Shown here: piece after piece, positions 34,198 to 46,073 of the stretch | Numbering within the stretch: position 1 is the stretch's first letter | Layout of the letters: every line of letters starts with the position of its first letter | DNA from: Cladopsammia gracilis | Lineage: Eukaryota; Cnidaria; Anthozoa; Scleractinia; Dendrophylliidae | NCBI GenBank assembly: GCA_022457155.1 | Contig: JAJGOT010000218.1 | Coordinates: 62,001-126,000, forward strand | Direction: 5' to 3' | DNA: 64,000 bases | Made by a program: the position numbers and the translations under genes | The notes under the pieces: generated by a model | Databases searched by the model: none | The model's input: the letters and a program-made list of their open reading frames with translations, nothing else | Told to the model about the DNA's origin: nothing

Positions 34198-34592
34198 AGA
34201 TGGATGGATAGATGGATGGATGAATGGATAGATAGATATAAAGATGAAACTTATTTACAATGAAGCTGCGCATCTAAAGTTAATCCATATAAATTAATAA
34301 TAGTACAACTTAAGAACAATAATACTAATTGCAAACAGGTGTAAAGTAAACATATAAAATTGAAAACACTAAACTTAAAAGTAATACTAAATTAAAAATA
34401 AGTTATAATACATAAAGTGTTACTGAAATCTAAATGCATCTAACCAATAGTTGGTATAAATGACGTAACTGAACTAGAGCATTTCGTATTAACATTTAGT
34501 CTAATATATATATATATATATATATATAGATACAATTATATATACAATGTGCCCTCCTGCCTATCTATCTATATAGATAGATAGATAGGCTG
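34198..34592. repeat. Microsatellites GATG/GATA, AT, and a TATC hairpin
   Basis: A (ggat)n/(gata)n run lies at 34198-34240 and an (at)n run at 34503-34529. The stretch gcctatctatctatatagat, continuing as its own complement to 34592, can fold into a perfect hairpin. The DNA between the runs is plain AT-rich sequence. Confidence 0.85.
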
Positions 34593-35790
34593 AGCCTAAC
34601 AGCGTCGCTCTCTGAACAAGCTTAACTAAGGTGAAACTTAATTAAGGTGAAAGGTTGGAAGCACAAGAATTAAGTTTAACGAATAGGCTATTGTTCAATT
34701 TCAGCACATTTTCTAAAAAAAAAAAACAGTAATACGCGACCGCCGTCTGCACAGTACATTTAGACTGCACAAAAGTTCACAAAAACAACTTTTTCTCCGT
34801 CTAGAATAACTAGTACGACTACTTTGCGAATAAAATACAGTTGTTGCTTGTCAAAAATTGCCCGAGAAACCAATTTGGAAATCAAAATTGCAAAAATACA
34901 CAAACATATTTGCATAAGGCGAAGCGAGTGAAGATAGAACAGTAAAATCCAAGTCTTGTTTTGTTTACATAAAATCGCTTTTTAATCCATGTAATAAATG
35001 AATAAACACATAAAAATAGACAGCACAACCTTCTTTCGAAAAATTTCATTCAAATATCTCTTACTTTATGTTTATAAGCAAAACGCGTACCATTTATAGC
35101 GCATCGAGTTCGAACTGCCTTCGATGAAATTCAAGAAAACGAGACAACTGAAGTTAAGCACGTTTTAAAAACAATTCTCCAAAACTACACAAGAACACAA
35201 AGAAAAAGTCAATCGCAGATTGATATCAACAAAAATTTCCATCGAAAAATGTAATCTGTTTTACCTTTCAGTCCCTCGCTTGATTGGAAATTCTTTAAAT
35301 CTCCGCTTCTTTGCTTCTCAAATCCGTAATAAAAACAAACATCTCCCCGCATTGATAAAAACGTATGAAGTTCCTCCCTGAAAGCTCTTCTTTTTACACT
35401 AAAGCAGCTTCTGAGTATCCCTTAATTAGTATCCCTGTCTTGAGTAGCAAACCACGAAAAATCCAGGGAAACAACGACTTTAATTTTGAACGGTTTTCTC
35501 CGCTCAGTAAACACAGCTGGCGTGACATTCGGCCTTGTAACCGCGCGAAAAACAAAGCCTCGCTTTGGTTTCAAAATTGCTAAGATCCCGGATGTTGCGT
35601 GACGTCGCACGCGCATGTTTCGCGACGTCACACGCGCCCGCGAGCTAGCCATGTCCAACACGGGCGGGCGGCACACGCACCCGCGAAAGATTCCGCTAGC
35701 CATGACCATGAAAAATGACGGGCGTAGGTTCTATGAGAGTATGGGGCTACACAGCGGGCCTTCAGTCAGCGAAAGCTCCTATTATACAGT

Positions 35791-36174
35791 TTAGCAGCTG
35801 TAGCCAGACGTTGAAATTACTTTTACCATGTGAAGATTAGATTTCTTTCTAGTGTTGTAATTGTGAATATCGGAATTGTGGGAAAGTAAGTCACGGAGAT
35901 AAAGCGGACAGAAACCATTTAGCCGTTTAAATACAGTAAGACACTTGTGAAAATTCCAGCGTTCAGTCAAAGAAACCCAACCTAACTCGCAAAATAAATT
36001 TACGTTACTCTCTTCTCTGATCTTCTTTTGAAGTATAATACGCACTCCCCTCTTCTGCAGCCTTAGGAGTCTGTCGAGACTAGTACTATCAGCATTGGAC
36101 CATATAATGTCACAATATTCTAATAACGGCTGAATTAAAGTCATATGTAAATGTTTACAAGTGTCAGTATTCAA
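35791..36174 (-). pseudogene. LINE reverse-transcriptase C-terminal relic
   Basis: A 127-codon minus-strand frame reads as the post-catalytic part of a non-LTR reverse transcriptase: LIQPLLEYCDIIWSNA, then LDRLLRLQKRGVRIIL, then FKRLNGFCPLYLRDLL and NYNTRKKSNLHM. The pattern P-L-EYC-x-W, L-x-QKR, R-I-I, NTR is characteristic. It is 5'-truncated and lies in the intron between the second four-Cys exon and F5/8C domain 1, in the same orientation as the host gene. Confidence 0.8.
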
Positions 36175-36350
36175 ATATTACCGGATCCTCCCTAGCAAGT
36201 TTAATCTACGAGTTAATTTACAGAAATATTGGTTCATTGGATTGTGTGCCTCTGTTGTGATTGGTCAGAGTAATAACTTTGGTTTTGGCTTTACGTACGG
36301 CACTTAACTGACAACCGCTCTATCGTGGATTAAACGTAATTAATCCTTAC

Positions 36351-36635
36351 CAAGTAAGTAAACATGATTTCCCCAAGCACCTCCTTTACCGTCACTCGAA
36401 CAAGCACTACTCCTGCCGTATTTGTCAAAAGTACTTTCCGCTGTAGAACTGGCAGCACACCATCCGCCATCTTGAACGGCAAACATGTCGAATCCCTTTC
36501 TGAGAGCTGCGACAGCGCACTTGGCAATTGCGTGCTTACGGCTCTTGTAAGCACCATCCAAAATGGAGTCTGTTTGTTCAATTGTCGATATTGCACGATC
36601 ACCTGTATCTTTAAAGCATCCAAAACTCTTATAGT
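36351..36635 (-). CDS. Four-cysteine (WSC-like) module 2
   Basis: 285-nt phase 1-1 exon, acceptor caacag and donor gtaagg. It encodes one module: FGCFKDTGDRAIS at the start, DSILDGAYKSRKHAIAKC, VQDGGWCAAS and SACSSDGKGGAW, ending VYLLG. The GC-x-x-D-x2-DRA opening and spacing of four cysteines resemble WSC or PAN-like carbohydrate-binding modules. I cannot assign a named family with certainty. It is an exon-length duplicate of the module at 38036. Confidence 0.88.
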
Positions 36636-37670
36636 CTGTTGAACAAGCAGGGTAGATTTATAAATGACACTAGCACATATTTTACTTGCCTTGTACTACA
36701 ATGTATAGTAACCAAAATATATATTTTTTTGACTTGTGATGGGTCTCTCAAACAATGCTGCCTAACAAGCGCAATCACAAGAAGCGATCGTGGAGACTTT
36801 CAGTTTTGTTAAACAATTTACCATTCTGAATGACAAGAAACCAACTCTAAATTTAGTTTTTAGCTTTAATTTGTTCGATATTTCGGCGTCACGGCCTTCT
36901 TCAGGAGCGTCATGTAGACGTTTGTTCCGTTGACACAAATTTCAAATATTGTAACATCAATAATTATAATTCTATTTAATAATTTCATCATTCTAAAGAT
37001 AAGTATATAACCAAGTTGCTCAAAATTAAAATATTATTTTAAAGTAAAAAAATTACATTCTAGCTTTCATCAGGGGAGGTGAAGCAGACATTTAGATGGA
37101 CACGTGTTATAGAACGCCAGGTGAGACGAAATACGCATGCGTGTGAGACTAATTGTACGGCTACTGAATTGGGAGAATCCGAAATTGGATTTGTGATCTC
37201 AGATCATTTGGATTCTTCATGACCAAAAAAATTCTAAAACGGATCATTTAATGCAAAGAAACCGTTGGTATGCAAATGAACCTATTTTGACTCGCTTGTG
37301 TTTATCAGTCTGCTCGACAAACAGTTTTCAAAATGTGCGCAATAAAATCTTACCTGAATTGCCCATGATATAAACTCGTGAATTGAAAGAAAACAACAAA
37401 TGGAGCGAGTTAATTTGCACGAAAGACTGCTTGTCATATTTACTTGCTTCGAACCCATTTTCCAAAAAACGCTCAGATCACGAATCTAAAAATTCGGATT
37501 TGAGATTTGAGATTCGATCTAAAAAATCTGACCAACATATGGATTCAACGTATTCATTATCCGTATTTTGGATTTTAGTAAAAAAAAAACACACAAAAAC
37601 GGAAAATCGTTTTTTGGATTTTGGATTCAAGAATGCGGATTCGGATTTTCCCCCCCAAAAAAGCAGCCTA

Positions 37671-37858
37671 ATAGGCCATTTGCACGATGACGTCATATGA
37701 CCACAACTACCAGAATCCTTCAGTTTTTTGTTTTGTAGTGCAAATTAGGGCTATTGTTATTTAAACCGCACTGGGATTACAAAATTTAAATAAGAAATAA
37801 AAAACGAAATTAATTTTGGTAGTTGTAGTCAAATGACGCCATCGTGCAAATGGCCTAT
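37671..37858. mobile_element. ATAGGCC-family MITE, full copy
   Basis: 188-bp palindrome with ataggccatttgcacgatga and its complement at the ends, nearly identical to the copies at 32707 and 49454. TA precedes and follows the element here. It lies in the intron between the two four-Cys modules. Confidence 0.9.
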
Positions 37859-38035
37859 TATCGTACCTGATTCAAACCATGTTGCACGAACGTCTTGCAA
37901 AAAATGATTAAGTTGTATGGCTGTGTAAATCACATTAAAACATATTATATGGCATACATTATATGCCTTTCCTATGTCTGTATAACAGACAAATCTGAAT
38001 AATGACGATTTATCGAAATTGATACTTAATCTTAC

Positions 38036-38323
38036 CTTTGATGAAATAGACTTGATTAGCCCAATATCCGCCTTCACCATCCAATTGACAAGCACTAGAT
38101 AATCCATGTTTGTTGAATGTCGTCTCAGCTGTGGCACTAGACGCACACTGTCCACCATTCTGAACAGAAAATACTTTAAATCCTCTCTGTTTTGCAACTC
38201 TGTAGCATTTATCAATTGCTTCAGTTCGCTGTCCGTAGTTCCCGTCCAAGATAGGATCTTTACCCTCCAATAATGGAATTGCACGATCTGAGGTGTCTTT
38301 ATAACAGCCAATAGTCTCGTAAG
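38036..38323 (-). CDS. Four-cysteine (WSC-like) module 1
   Basis: 288-nt phase 1-1 exon, acceptor cacatag and donor gtaaga. It encodes IGCYKDTSDRAIPLLEG, DPILDGNYGQRTEAIDKC, VQNGGQCASSATAE and SACQLDGEGGYWANQVYF. The four cysteines match module 2 in position. The opening CYKDTSDRA is close to the C-Y-x-D-x2-x-RA start of WSC domains. It sits between the last ILEI module and module 2, with in-frame phase 1 junctions on both sides. Confidence 0.88.
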
Positions 38324-39397
38324 CTATGTGGGGAAAAAATGTTTACTTTATTTGTTATGGCTCTAGAACCAGCAGTAAGGCAGGTACTAAACGGGAAAAC
38401 ATTAGCATTAGCATTCTTGCACTTATGTCAATGTTCGTTCCCACTTAACGTGAATTCTTATCCTACCTTCCGCTTATACATATGTTTATGTTTATATTTA
38501 TGTCGCAAGTGAAAACGAAGTCTCCCTCCGATGGTATTTTATACTTTTTCTTTCCTGAGTTTCTAGAGACTGAGCTAATATTGTTCTGTTACGTGTCTAT
38601 TAAATACCTCAACCCTACTCAGACTGATGGTAAGGTGAGTTCCGCCCAAAATCTATATATTTTTGTCGTTTACATGATATGATGACATCATCTCGCGTAT
38701 GAAGAATGTAATGATATGTAAACTGCTGCCATCTTGGATTCTCAAGATGACTCAATGCAAAAGAAATAAATAGAAAACAAAGATGGTGAAATGATATACA
38801 AGTGCAAAAATATAAAACGTACAGCAGACGGACAGTTCAACGATAGGGTAAACATGCCTAACAAGGAACTTCACATCTCATCAAATAGAATCTATCATGT
38901 TAAAATAAAGCACGTTAAATTTGAGAAAAAGTGACAACATTTCTTGGGTATTCGTTAAATGCATAAACGTTTAAACATTTGTCACGGTTTTGACAAAGTA
39001 ATGTAGAGAAAGAGATGGAACCTGCATTTGCGTCTTAAAAACTTAAAAAATTCTAAGTTCTTTTCCAATTTTTTTTTTTTTTTTTGCTGTTGTTTTTGTT
39101 TTTTGTTTACACACGTTCTACATGTATGTGTTAAAATGATAGCGATAGTTAATAGAAGACGCTTACGGAAGTGTTGAAGGTAAGTATATTCAGTAGTCTT
39201 TTTTCCATGTAAACGACTGAAACCAAAGCTTTCAAAGAGATGAACTATTACAATAACTTTATATAAGTTTATATTACTTGATTATTATTTTTAATATTCT
39301 ATGAAAAGATTCCTGGAATAAGTTATAAAATGTCTACTAGAAAAAAAAGAAGCATGCTTTCGTTGATGATCACCATTGCACATGAATATAACCTTAC

Positions 39398-39627
39398 GTG
39401 GTTCGACTTGTGGAATTTTAATTTTGATCTCACTGGGTCCTTGAGCTATGGAGTTTTGAACCTGTGTAATCCATGATGGTTTGTTGGGCTGAGCGTATCC
39501 AGCAAAAGCAAACGACCCTCGGAATTCTGTCAAGATAGGATCCTTAGCTCCCAGTCTCTTGAGAGCGTTAAATGCCGATGAGGCTCTATTGGAGGTTGAA
39601 TCTTGAATGGCAACCAAAACAATTTTA
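39398..39627 (-). CDS. ILEI module C, third exon
   Basis: 230-nt exon, phase 2 to phase 1, acceptor ctgcag and donor gtaagg. It encodes KIVLVAIQDSTSNRASSAF, LKRLGAKDPILTEFRGSFAF, AGYAQPNKPSWITQ and a basic/hydrophobic end. The I-V-L-V-A-x-x-D start and L-x-x-LG stretch correspond to the C-terminal half of the ILEI/FAM3 fold. It completes the module begun at 41911. Confidence 0.92.
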
Positions 39628-40044
39628 CTGCAGATAAAAAAAATATTTTTTTAGTAAATGAATCATTCTGTGCTGGGTATTTGATTTAGGTGTTAGTAAG
39701 CAGACCTTTCTCAAGAGAGAAACATCTTTTGTTAGTTATTAATGACAGGAAAATATGGTCTGTTGTACTCAATTTAACCATTTAAATTGTATTAAGTTCT
39801 AATTATACATCTTATTCTAAAAAGTTCCTTTTCTGTTATAATGATATGCATAGAATTCGTTTGATTGCTACTTTACAATTATCTTTTAATAGGATTGAAG
39901 TACGTGAAGTATAAAAAGGAGAAAATAAAATGGAAAAGGTGTACATTGAATTGGTTTTACACCATTATTTGAAAGCCTCAGCTCCGCTATTCAGTTTAAA
40001 AATAACCCACCGCACTGGACAAAAGACAAATTAGGGTTACATAC

Positions 40045-40135
40045 TCTCCATGTATGGTGTCAAGATAAGCTGCCATGTTTGCACCAGCCGCACTATCTGC
40101 TAAGACATCAAAAGCCTTTTTCTCAAGCACTCCAC
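40045..40135 (-). CDS. ILEI module C, second exon
   Basis: 91-nt exon, phase 1 to phase 2, acceptor ttccag and donor gtatgt. It encodes GVLEKKAFDVLADSAAG and NMAAYLDTIHG, the central F-D-x(n)-L-x-x-I stretch of the ILEI domain. The length is exactly that of the equivalent exons in modules A and B. Confidence 0.9.
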
Positions 40136-40278
40136 CTGGAACGAAAGAATTAAGGAATGAAATCAACACAGTTTTTTTTTTATATGACACTTTCATTGAG
40201 ATACTTAATGGTAAAATAAAAGTGAAGAGGACATGTGAATGAGGCCAAATTGTTAGACCCCCCGAAAGGTCCTATTAG

Positions 40279-40711
40279 CCCGGGGAGGACCCAGGGGGGG
40301 GGGACCCAACAAAGTTTTGTACGGGGATGTTCCGCTCCAAAGCCTTAGCTTTCCATATACCGTTTCTGACAGAAAAGGTACCCCTTTCATATTCCTTTCG
40401 TTGAAAATTGCACCCCTTTCATATACCTTTCATTGAAAAGTGGTGCCCCTTTCATATAGCTTTTAATTGCATACGTTTGATATATTTTGAAAGGCCCTCT
40501 TTATTATACTTAAATGGCAGTTTTCCATACCCTTTTGTAGACATCAACTCGTGTTTTACCTACGCTTTCCTACACTTCGTGAAATCCCTACCCTTTCATA
40601 TACTTCAAATCGTGAAATCACCACCCTTTCATATACCTCCAGCCTAACAAAGGTACCCCTATCGGCGGAGCATCCTCGTATAGCCCATTATAGGGAGTAT
40701 CCCCCCCCCGG
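40279..40711. mobile_element. Foldback MITE with CCCGG ends and 8-bp TSD, copy 2
   Basis: 433 bp, same family as 24565-24996: ggggatgttccgc at the left, gcggagcatcctcg and cccattatagggagta at the right, with repeated cccctttcatatacc inside. It is flanked by cctattag at 40271-40278 and again at 40712-40719, an exact 8-bp duplication. It lies in the intron between the first and second exons of ILEI module C. Confidence 0.9.
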
Positions 40712-41382
40712 CCTATTAGGCTCGAACCAAACCCAAAAAAGTCCAAAGGCCCGGAACGTAACCCTCAAAATTCCCTTTTCGTCACAATTAAAGTCTTTAC
40801 CAAAATCTTTCACCCGAAAAAAGTAAGGCGCCACAAAATTTCAAAACCCTCATATCGCAAAGTTCAAACCTAAAATTATACCTGAGTATTTTCCAGGAAA
40901 ACCACCGCTCGTCAAATTACTAAGTTTACAACCTCTTTCAAAAAATGTAAAAAAATGGCGTCAGCAGATATTCGCCTATTCCAGGTTACTCACGTTTGGT
41001 GTTCCTTATGATCGAGGCTTTCAATTTTATTACATTACCTATGTTATGTTTATAGAAATACTGCAGCTGTTTTCCATGTTCAGGTAATGTTACAGCTTTT
41101 TTGTACAAGCTTAAGCATTTTCATTTGATACCTTTTAATTGAATGGAATTATTTTCATGTAACAGTCTTGTAAGAGTCAAAATACTGTTTACATCACAGG
41201 GTGCTAAGAAAGGAATTCTATAAATGATTTATAATAGTTATTCTACATTTTCACTTTTCTTTTATTTATTGCGTCCAATAAACGAAACGGGTAAAAATGT
41301 AAAGACCCAACTTTAGCTTATAATCAGAACAATTGTCCACAAAAGTTACAATGGTCAAACCTTTATACGTATAAATATTATG

Positions 41383-41427
41383 TACTTATTGACTAAGTGG
41401 GAGGGCCGGATGGGAAAATATTTGGCT

Positions 41428-41466
<39 letters not shown>

Positions 41467-41527
41467 ACGCCATGACAGAGAGCTAAATATTTTCCCATCC
41501 GGCCCGACCTAACTTAGTCAATAAGTA
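41383..41527. repeat. 145-bp near-perfect palindrome
   Basis: The left arm starts tacttattgactaagt and the right arm ends with its complement. Inner arms include catggcgtacggacc/ggtccgtacgccatg around gagcgcagcgag. It lies 230 bp downstream of an ILEI exon. No target duplication was seen. Confidence 0.85.
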
Positions 41528-41758
41528 TTTTATTATATGACCAATTTGGAGACAAAATTACTTGGAATTTTAATGCGCGAGGCCGTCCGCTTTTGTAATA
41601 GGGCCGTACGCGGCTTTTTCCGGCCCCGCTCGCGCAAACGCGTACGGCCCTCATACGGGACTTTCGTCAATGGTTTTGCAAAGAAACGGTTCGCAGGGCC
41701 GTGCGGGTCATATGATAAAGAAAAGAATGAACGCCAAATAACTGGTGACATTAAGTAC

Positions 41759-41911
41759 CTGTTTTGGCATCCAAAGTAACAACATTATGTCCCCTGATAT
41801 GGAGTGAGTGATCTACTCCATTAACCTTGATGTAAGCGATACCACATGTGCCTGAAGTCTTTCCTGGATCATTGCAACCTTCACTTCGAATATGAATATC
41901 CAACACTTGAA
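41759..41911 (-). CDS. ILEI module C, first exon
   Basis: 153-nt phase 1-1 exon, acceptor ttgcag and donor gtactt. It encodes LDIHIRSEGCNDPGKTSG, TCGIAYIKVNGVDHSLHIRG and HNVVTLDAKTG. The V-N-G...RG-x-N-V-V-x-L-D-x-x-T-G pattern is the N-terminal signature of the ILEI/PANDER-like domain (FAM3 family, also in CEMIP). Two cysteines (EGCNDP, TCG) are conserved among all three modules and probably form a disulphide. Confidence 0.93.
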
Positions 41912-42265
41912 CTGCAACCAAACAAAACATACAAAAAATCATGGGAGTTGTTAAAACCTTTGTTGCAGGCTGTTTGTTCAATTTTATGAAAATGCTCCTA
42001 AAACGTCTATTAAAAATAAATAATGGAGATGAATTACCAAGGGAGTTGTTTATCTATTGGGTAAAACATTCAGGACCACATCGAAGGACAAACCTTTGAC
42101 GGTTGTTTTGCTGAGAAATTTCAAGCTCTTAGCAATTGGAATCGTGTTAAATGTGTATTGGCTCCCCAATCTTCCATTGAAACGTTTAATTACCGTATAC
42201 ATCTTGTTTCCAATACTAACAATTATTGTTCACATGGAAGTATCATCCTAAACCGGGCTCGTCGG

Positions 42266-42720
42266 CGTTTGTTAGATAACATATCAAACACGAGGAAGAG
42301 TGTTTGCTCCGGATATCATAACACCGAGAAGTGAGTTGAGAAATCTAGGTGCAGCTGAGTTTTATTAACCAACTCAGAGGTGTTTGAATTTAAACAGCAT
42401 TTCCAGTGTTTGATAAAACTTCTCATGCTGATCATTAAATACAGAGAGAACGAAGGAATAAAATTGTGCAATAATTCATGACAAGAACATAAAGGAAATC
42501 ATTAGCGTGAAGGAGGTTTGGATACCCGGTCTTTATTTGCATAGATTTTCGCAATTTTATTCCTTCGTTTTCTCCACATTTAATGATCAGTTTGAGAAAC
42601 TCTATCAAAAACTCCAAAGAGTTTTTCATCATGGGTAAAAAACTCAACTGCACCTCTTTCTATTAACTCATTTCTCTGTGTTTGGATGTCCTGATGAAAC
42701 ACCTTGCTCGTGTTTGATAT
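42266..42720. repeat. Imperfect inverted repeats around 42.5 kb
   Basis: Blocks such as gcaataattcatga and the pair ggaataaaattg/caattttattcc (near 42452 and 42553), plus acttctcatgctgatcatta against taatgatcagtttgagaaac, form two inverted arms about 60-100 bp long. Outer copies of gtgtttgatat occur near 42285 and 42710. A decayed foldback element is the likely origin. Confidence 0.5.
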
Positions 42721-42734
42721 ATTACTTGAAGACC

Positions 42735-42810
42735 CTGAGAGTTGGTCCCACCGGCTTTCGAACCAACCTCCTTCCGCTCCAAGGAATGGTACGCTGCCAA
42801 CTGAGCTGCG
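42735..42810 (-). mobile_element. tRNA-derived SINE or tRNA pseudogene, minus strand
   Basis: On the minus strand an A-box-like gcagctcagttggc (42808-42795) is followed about 30 nt later by a B-box-like ggttcgaaagcc (42764-42753). This is tRNA-like order and spacing. The stems are too imperfect for a working tRNA. It lies 50 bp from an ILEI exon. Confidence 0.55.
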
Positions 42811-42861
42811 TTCAAACTAGAAATAGCAGTTGACAATAACAAGATCACAAGTGATAGTTAC

Positions 42862-43082
42862 CAGGTTCTATCAACGCCGTCACTATACTCGGTCCAAGGC
42901 CTGACGAGGCTTGTGCTTGGCCGATCCACGAAGGCATGTATGAGCCCGCGTAGCCTACCAATGCCAATGAGCTGCGATGACTTAGAATTAATGGATCTCT
43001 AGCGCCCAGTCTCTTAAGCGCAGGAAGTACTGGTCCACCAAAACGTGACGCTTCGTCTTGAACAGCGAAGAGAACAATTTTC
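42862..43082 (-). CDS. ILEI module B, third exon
   Basis: 221-nt exon, phase 2 to phase 1, acceptor tttgtag and donor gtaact. It encodes KIVLFAVQDEASRFGGPV, LKRLGARDPLILSHRSSLAL, VGYAGSYMPSWIGQAQ and GPSIVTALIEPG. The start matches the V-A-V-x-D-E strand of FAM3/ILEI proteins. It is the shortest of the three equivalent exons because its C-terminal end is clipped. Confidence 0.92.
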
Positions 43083-43264
43083 CTACAAAGTACAAAGTCC
43101 ACAACGTACAGTATCAGCCTGAGATTTTAAATTGTACATATTTTGTAATTATTCGGAGTATTTTACATAGGGGGAACTCAAGAAAGTGCCCCCAGACTGA
43201 TGAATGTATTAGGGAGCTTAAGCAACCACGAACGGCGTGGATGCCAGAGACAATGGCATAAAAC

Positions 43265-44080
43265 ATTAGGTTAATGAGCGAAAACAAACCGGATGCAGAC
43301 GCCATACGTCTTAGCTCCGAGAAACACCTTAAACGCAGAATAAACCCTGAGGAGCTTAAAACAATTGCAAGAAGCCACTATTCTAGTATGAACCGTGACT
43401 ATCGCATAAGACTTGGATGTTACACTGCTCTTTTAGCCATGATGATGAAACAGTCTCGCAAGTTATGCTAACCGCAGCCTCTCGCTCACATTAAATCACG
43501 GTCGACTGAGAAATGAACTAATCCAAAGCAGCGAATACAAGTTCTTCGTTAAGCAGCTCTTACTGATCTTGCAACTCTTTCAAAGTGAGCCCAAGAAACT
43601 CCATTATTATGCCAAGAGCTAGCAAAAAAATCTGATAACCGACAAAATCTGATAAAGAATACTGAACAACGAAGTTTAAGAATCATTGGCAACAGCAGTC
43701 TGAAACGTCCATCAGTTGAAAACGCAATCAAGCGCAAAAGCGATCAACTGGTCTTTGATTGTCTTCAAGATAATGTTTGCTCCCCCTTCAAGTCGTATTT
43801 TGAGAGACTGGATCATTCAACAATGAATGAATGAATGAAACAATGAATGAATGAATGATAAACAATGAATGAAATGAATGAAACAATGGTTTCTCAGTAA
43901 AACTGCCTAAAGTTCGCCTCGAATTTGGGAAAAAGGGTTTTTACTATCAAGGAGCCAAGCTTTTTAACGAACTACCAATTGAACTTCGATCCTTAACTTC
44001 AAAAATTTTATTTAAGAAAGCACTTAAAGCACATTTTCATTAATTTTATGAAACGTTTATCTTTTTAATCGCAATTGTAG
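43265..44080 (+). pseudogene. LINE reverse-transcriptase C-terminal relic
   Basis: Plus-strand fragments show INPEELKTIARSHYSSMNR near 43350 and, after several frame breaks and a gaatgaat tract, RLEFGKKGFYYQGAKLFNEL and PIELRSL followed by a stop near 44041. The latter is the usual end of CR1/RTE-like RT proteins (G-x-x-Y-Y-x-G-A-x-L-x-N-x-LP). It is in opposite orientation to the host gene, inside the intron between exons 2 and 3 of ILEI module B. Confidence 0.65.
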
Positions 44081-44237
44081 TAACAGTCTTTTAGCTTTTT
44101 ATCTTATGGTTATAGTTTTTTATTGTATCTTATCACTTTTATCTTTTAGTTGTTTAGTTATATTTATTTACTTAGAGGACCCCATTGATAACAGTGTTTT
44201 TTAAATATTGATGGGTTTTATCCTGTTTAAATATTCG

Positions 44238-44345
<108 letters not shown>

Positions 44346-44349
44346 GTTA

Positions 44350-46069
44350 AACAAATGTCGGCATAACTAAATATTCTAAACGGCTCTGGAAAGCATAAAT
44401 TCCTCCTGTTAGTATTACAGCTAGAGATTTTTTTCCTAAGATCAAGGAAACGACAACAGGCCTGTTATACCTTTATTTTGATCTAAAAGGAAAAATATCT
44501 CAGGCACGTACTTGGGGTAGACTTATTCTGGAGAGGAACTAATATGCTTTTAGCGAGGACCAGGACTTGTGCTAGGCCTGTCACCTTTTATAACAACAGA
44601 TGTGGTCTTCCAACAATACTCGTCATTATAATTGACAGCGCAAATAGACACCAACCTACATTGACACTACACTACAAGTAGGAACTGATCGATCAAAATA
44701 TCATAAACAAGCGCCGGTCAAATATATCGATCAAAAGTAAAACTATAATAACTAAACTAGGGTATCTAAAAGATAGTAATGCTGCGGCTCATTCTGTTGA
44801 TGTTGACATTAGGTAGGCAGTGATCCATCTGCTTGCGTGAGACTCTGACAATAGTCACAAATTTATGCGGTTTTTTTTTTTTTTAACTAAGACCACCCTC
44901 CCACCCCCAGGCAAAAAATGTTTAAAAGCAAAGGGTTTGAGAAGGGTTTGAAAAGGTGTTTCCAAATGGTTTGTGAACTTAGAAAAGTGAGTCTTGTTTC
45001 TCTAACAGAGGTGCAAGAGCGCCTCCGATCGATCGATCGATCGATTGAACCTCAAATTGTCAAAACACCTGTGTTAAAACAGTGTTGGCTATGTTTGTCG
45101 AACATTTCGAAGCTTTTGGCAATGAAGGAACACCGAAGACGAACGAAAGAAGCCAAAGAAAAGAGTTTGTTTAAATGTAAACAAGCGGCCACCTTCGTTA
45201 ACCTTAGTAACCACGTGACACGCGCCACAGTAAACAAAATGGTGTGTATCGAAATTCGCTAAATGCGATGGCTAAATGCAATAATACAATCACAGTATTC
45301 GTTCTAACAAAACTAAACTTATGTTTGGACATGAACCGATACAGATCGCGAAAATCGAAAGCGTCCAGATTTGTGAAATTTTCACATACTGCATTAAAAA
45401 CGAAAGCGGGACTGAGTTGGGAAAGTCAAGTACGAGCTTCTTCACATCGTATTACAGATAAATCAAGGCAAAACATCACCTCTAATCTTTCCCACTGAAA
45501 TCCACGCGAAAAAGACGACGGTACGACGTTCTTTCCTGGCGCAAAGCATTCTGGTCAAAAATGCCACAAAGAACTCTGGTAAAAAGTGTGGTTAAATGCA
45601 ATGCATTCTGGTAAAAAGTGATGAATTCGAGAATTCGTCCCATCTTATATATCTCTCTTAAATCCTGATTATGTTGCTGCTCGCTCGCTGCGCTCGCTGT
45701 GCAGCAATAACTTATTTCTACTAAATGAAAAACTGAAATGTTATCTTAACCGAAGATGGAAACGGATTTTTTTTCGAAGTAACTCGATGTATCGGGAATT
45801 TTCGACTGCGTTAGGTGCGCAATACATTGGCATTGGGTGCGCAATACATTTTGGGTGATACTGGGTCTATGATTAATTAATACAAACAAAAGCATGACAA
45901 TTTTCCTTTCTCTATTTAAACTGAAAAGTAGTCTCTACGAATTCAGCTCCTGGACAATTCAGTCAACTTAAACCAATTGGAAAGAAGTGCAACGTCCTTT
46001 AAAAGAGCGCACATTTTTTTTTGAGTGACGTTTTTCGCGGCGTGGCCGGTGACATGCTTAAGCTCCCCA
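44350..46069. other. Intronic DNA, no exon recognised
   Basis: Holds a frame of 114 codons near 44918-45262 without recognisable motifs, a repeated gcattctggt motif near 45550-45610, and a ctgctcgctcgctgcgctcg hairpin-like spot near 45675. I see no exon of the host gene here. Confidence 0.4.
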
Positions 46070-46073
46070 TTAA

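Noticed and set aside
35365..35709. GC-rich frames on both strands as a gene
   Set aside because: No domain, no splice context in line with the host gene, and both strands open because of base composition.
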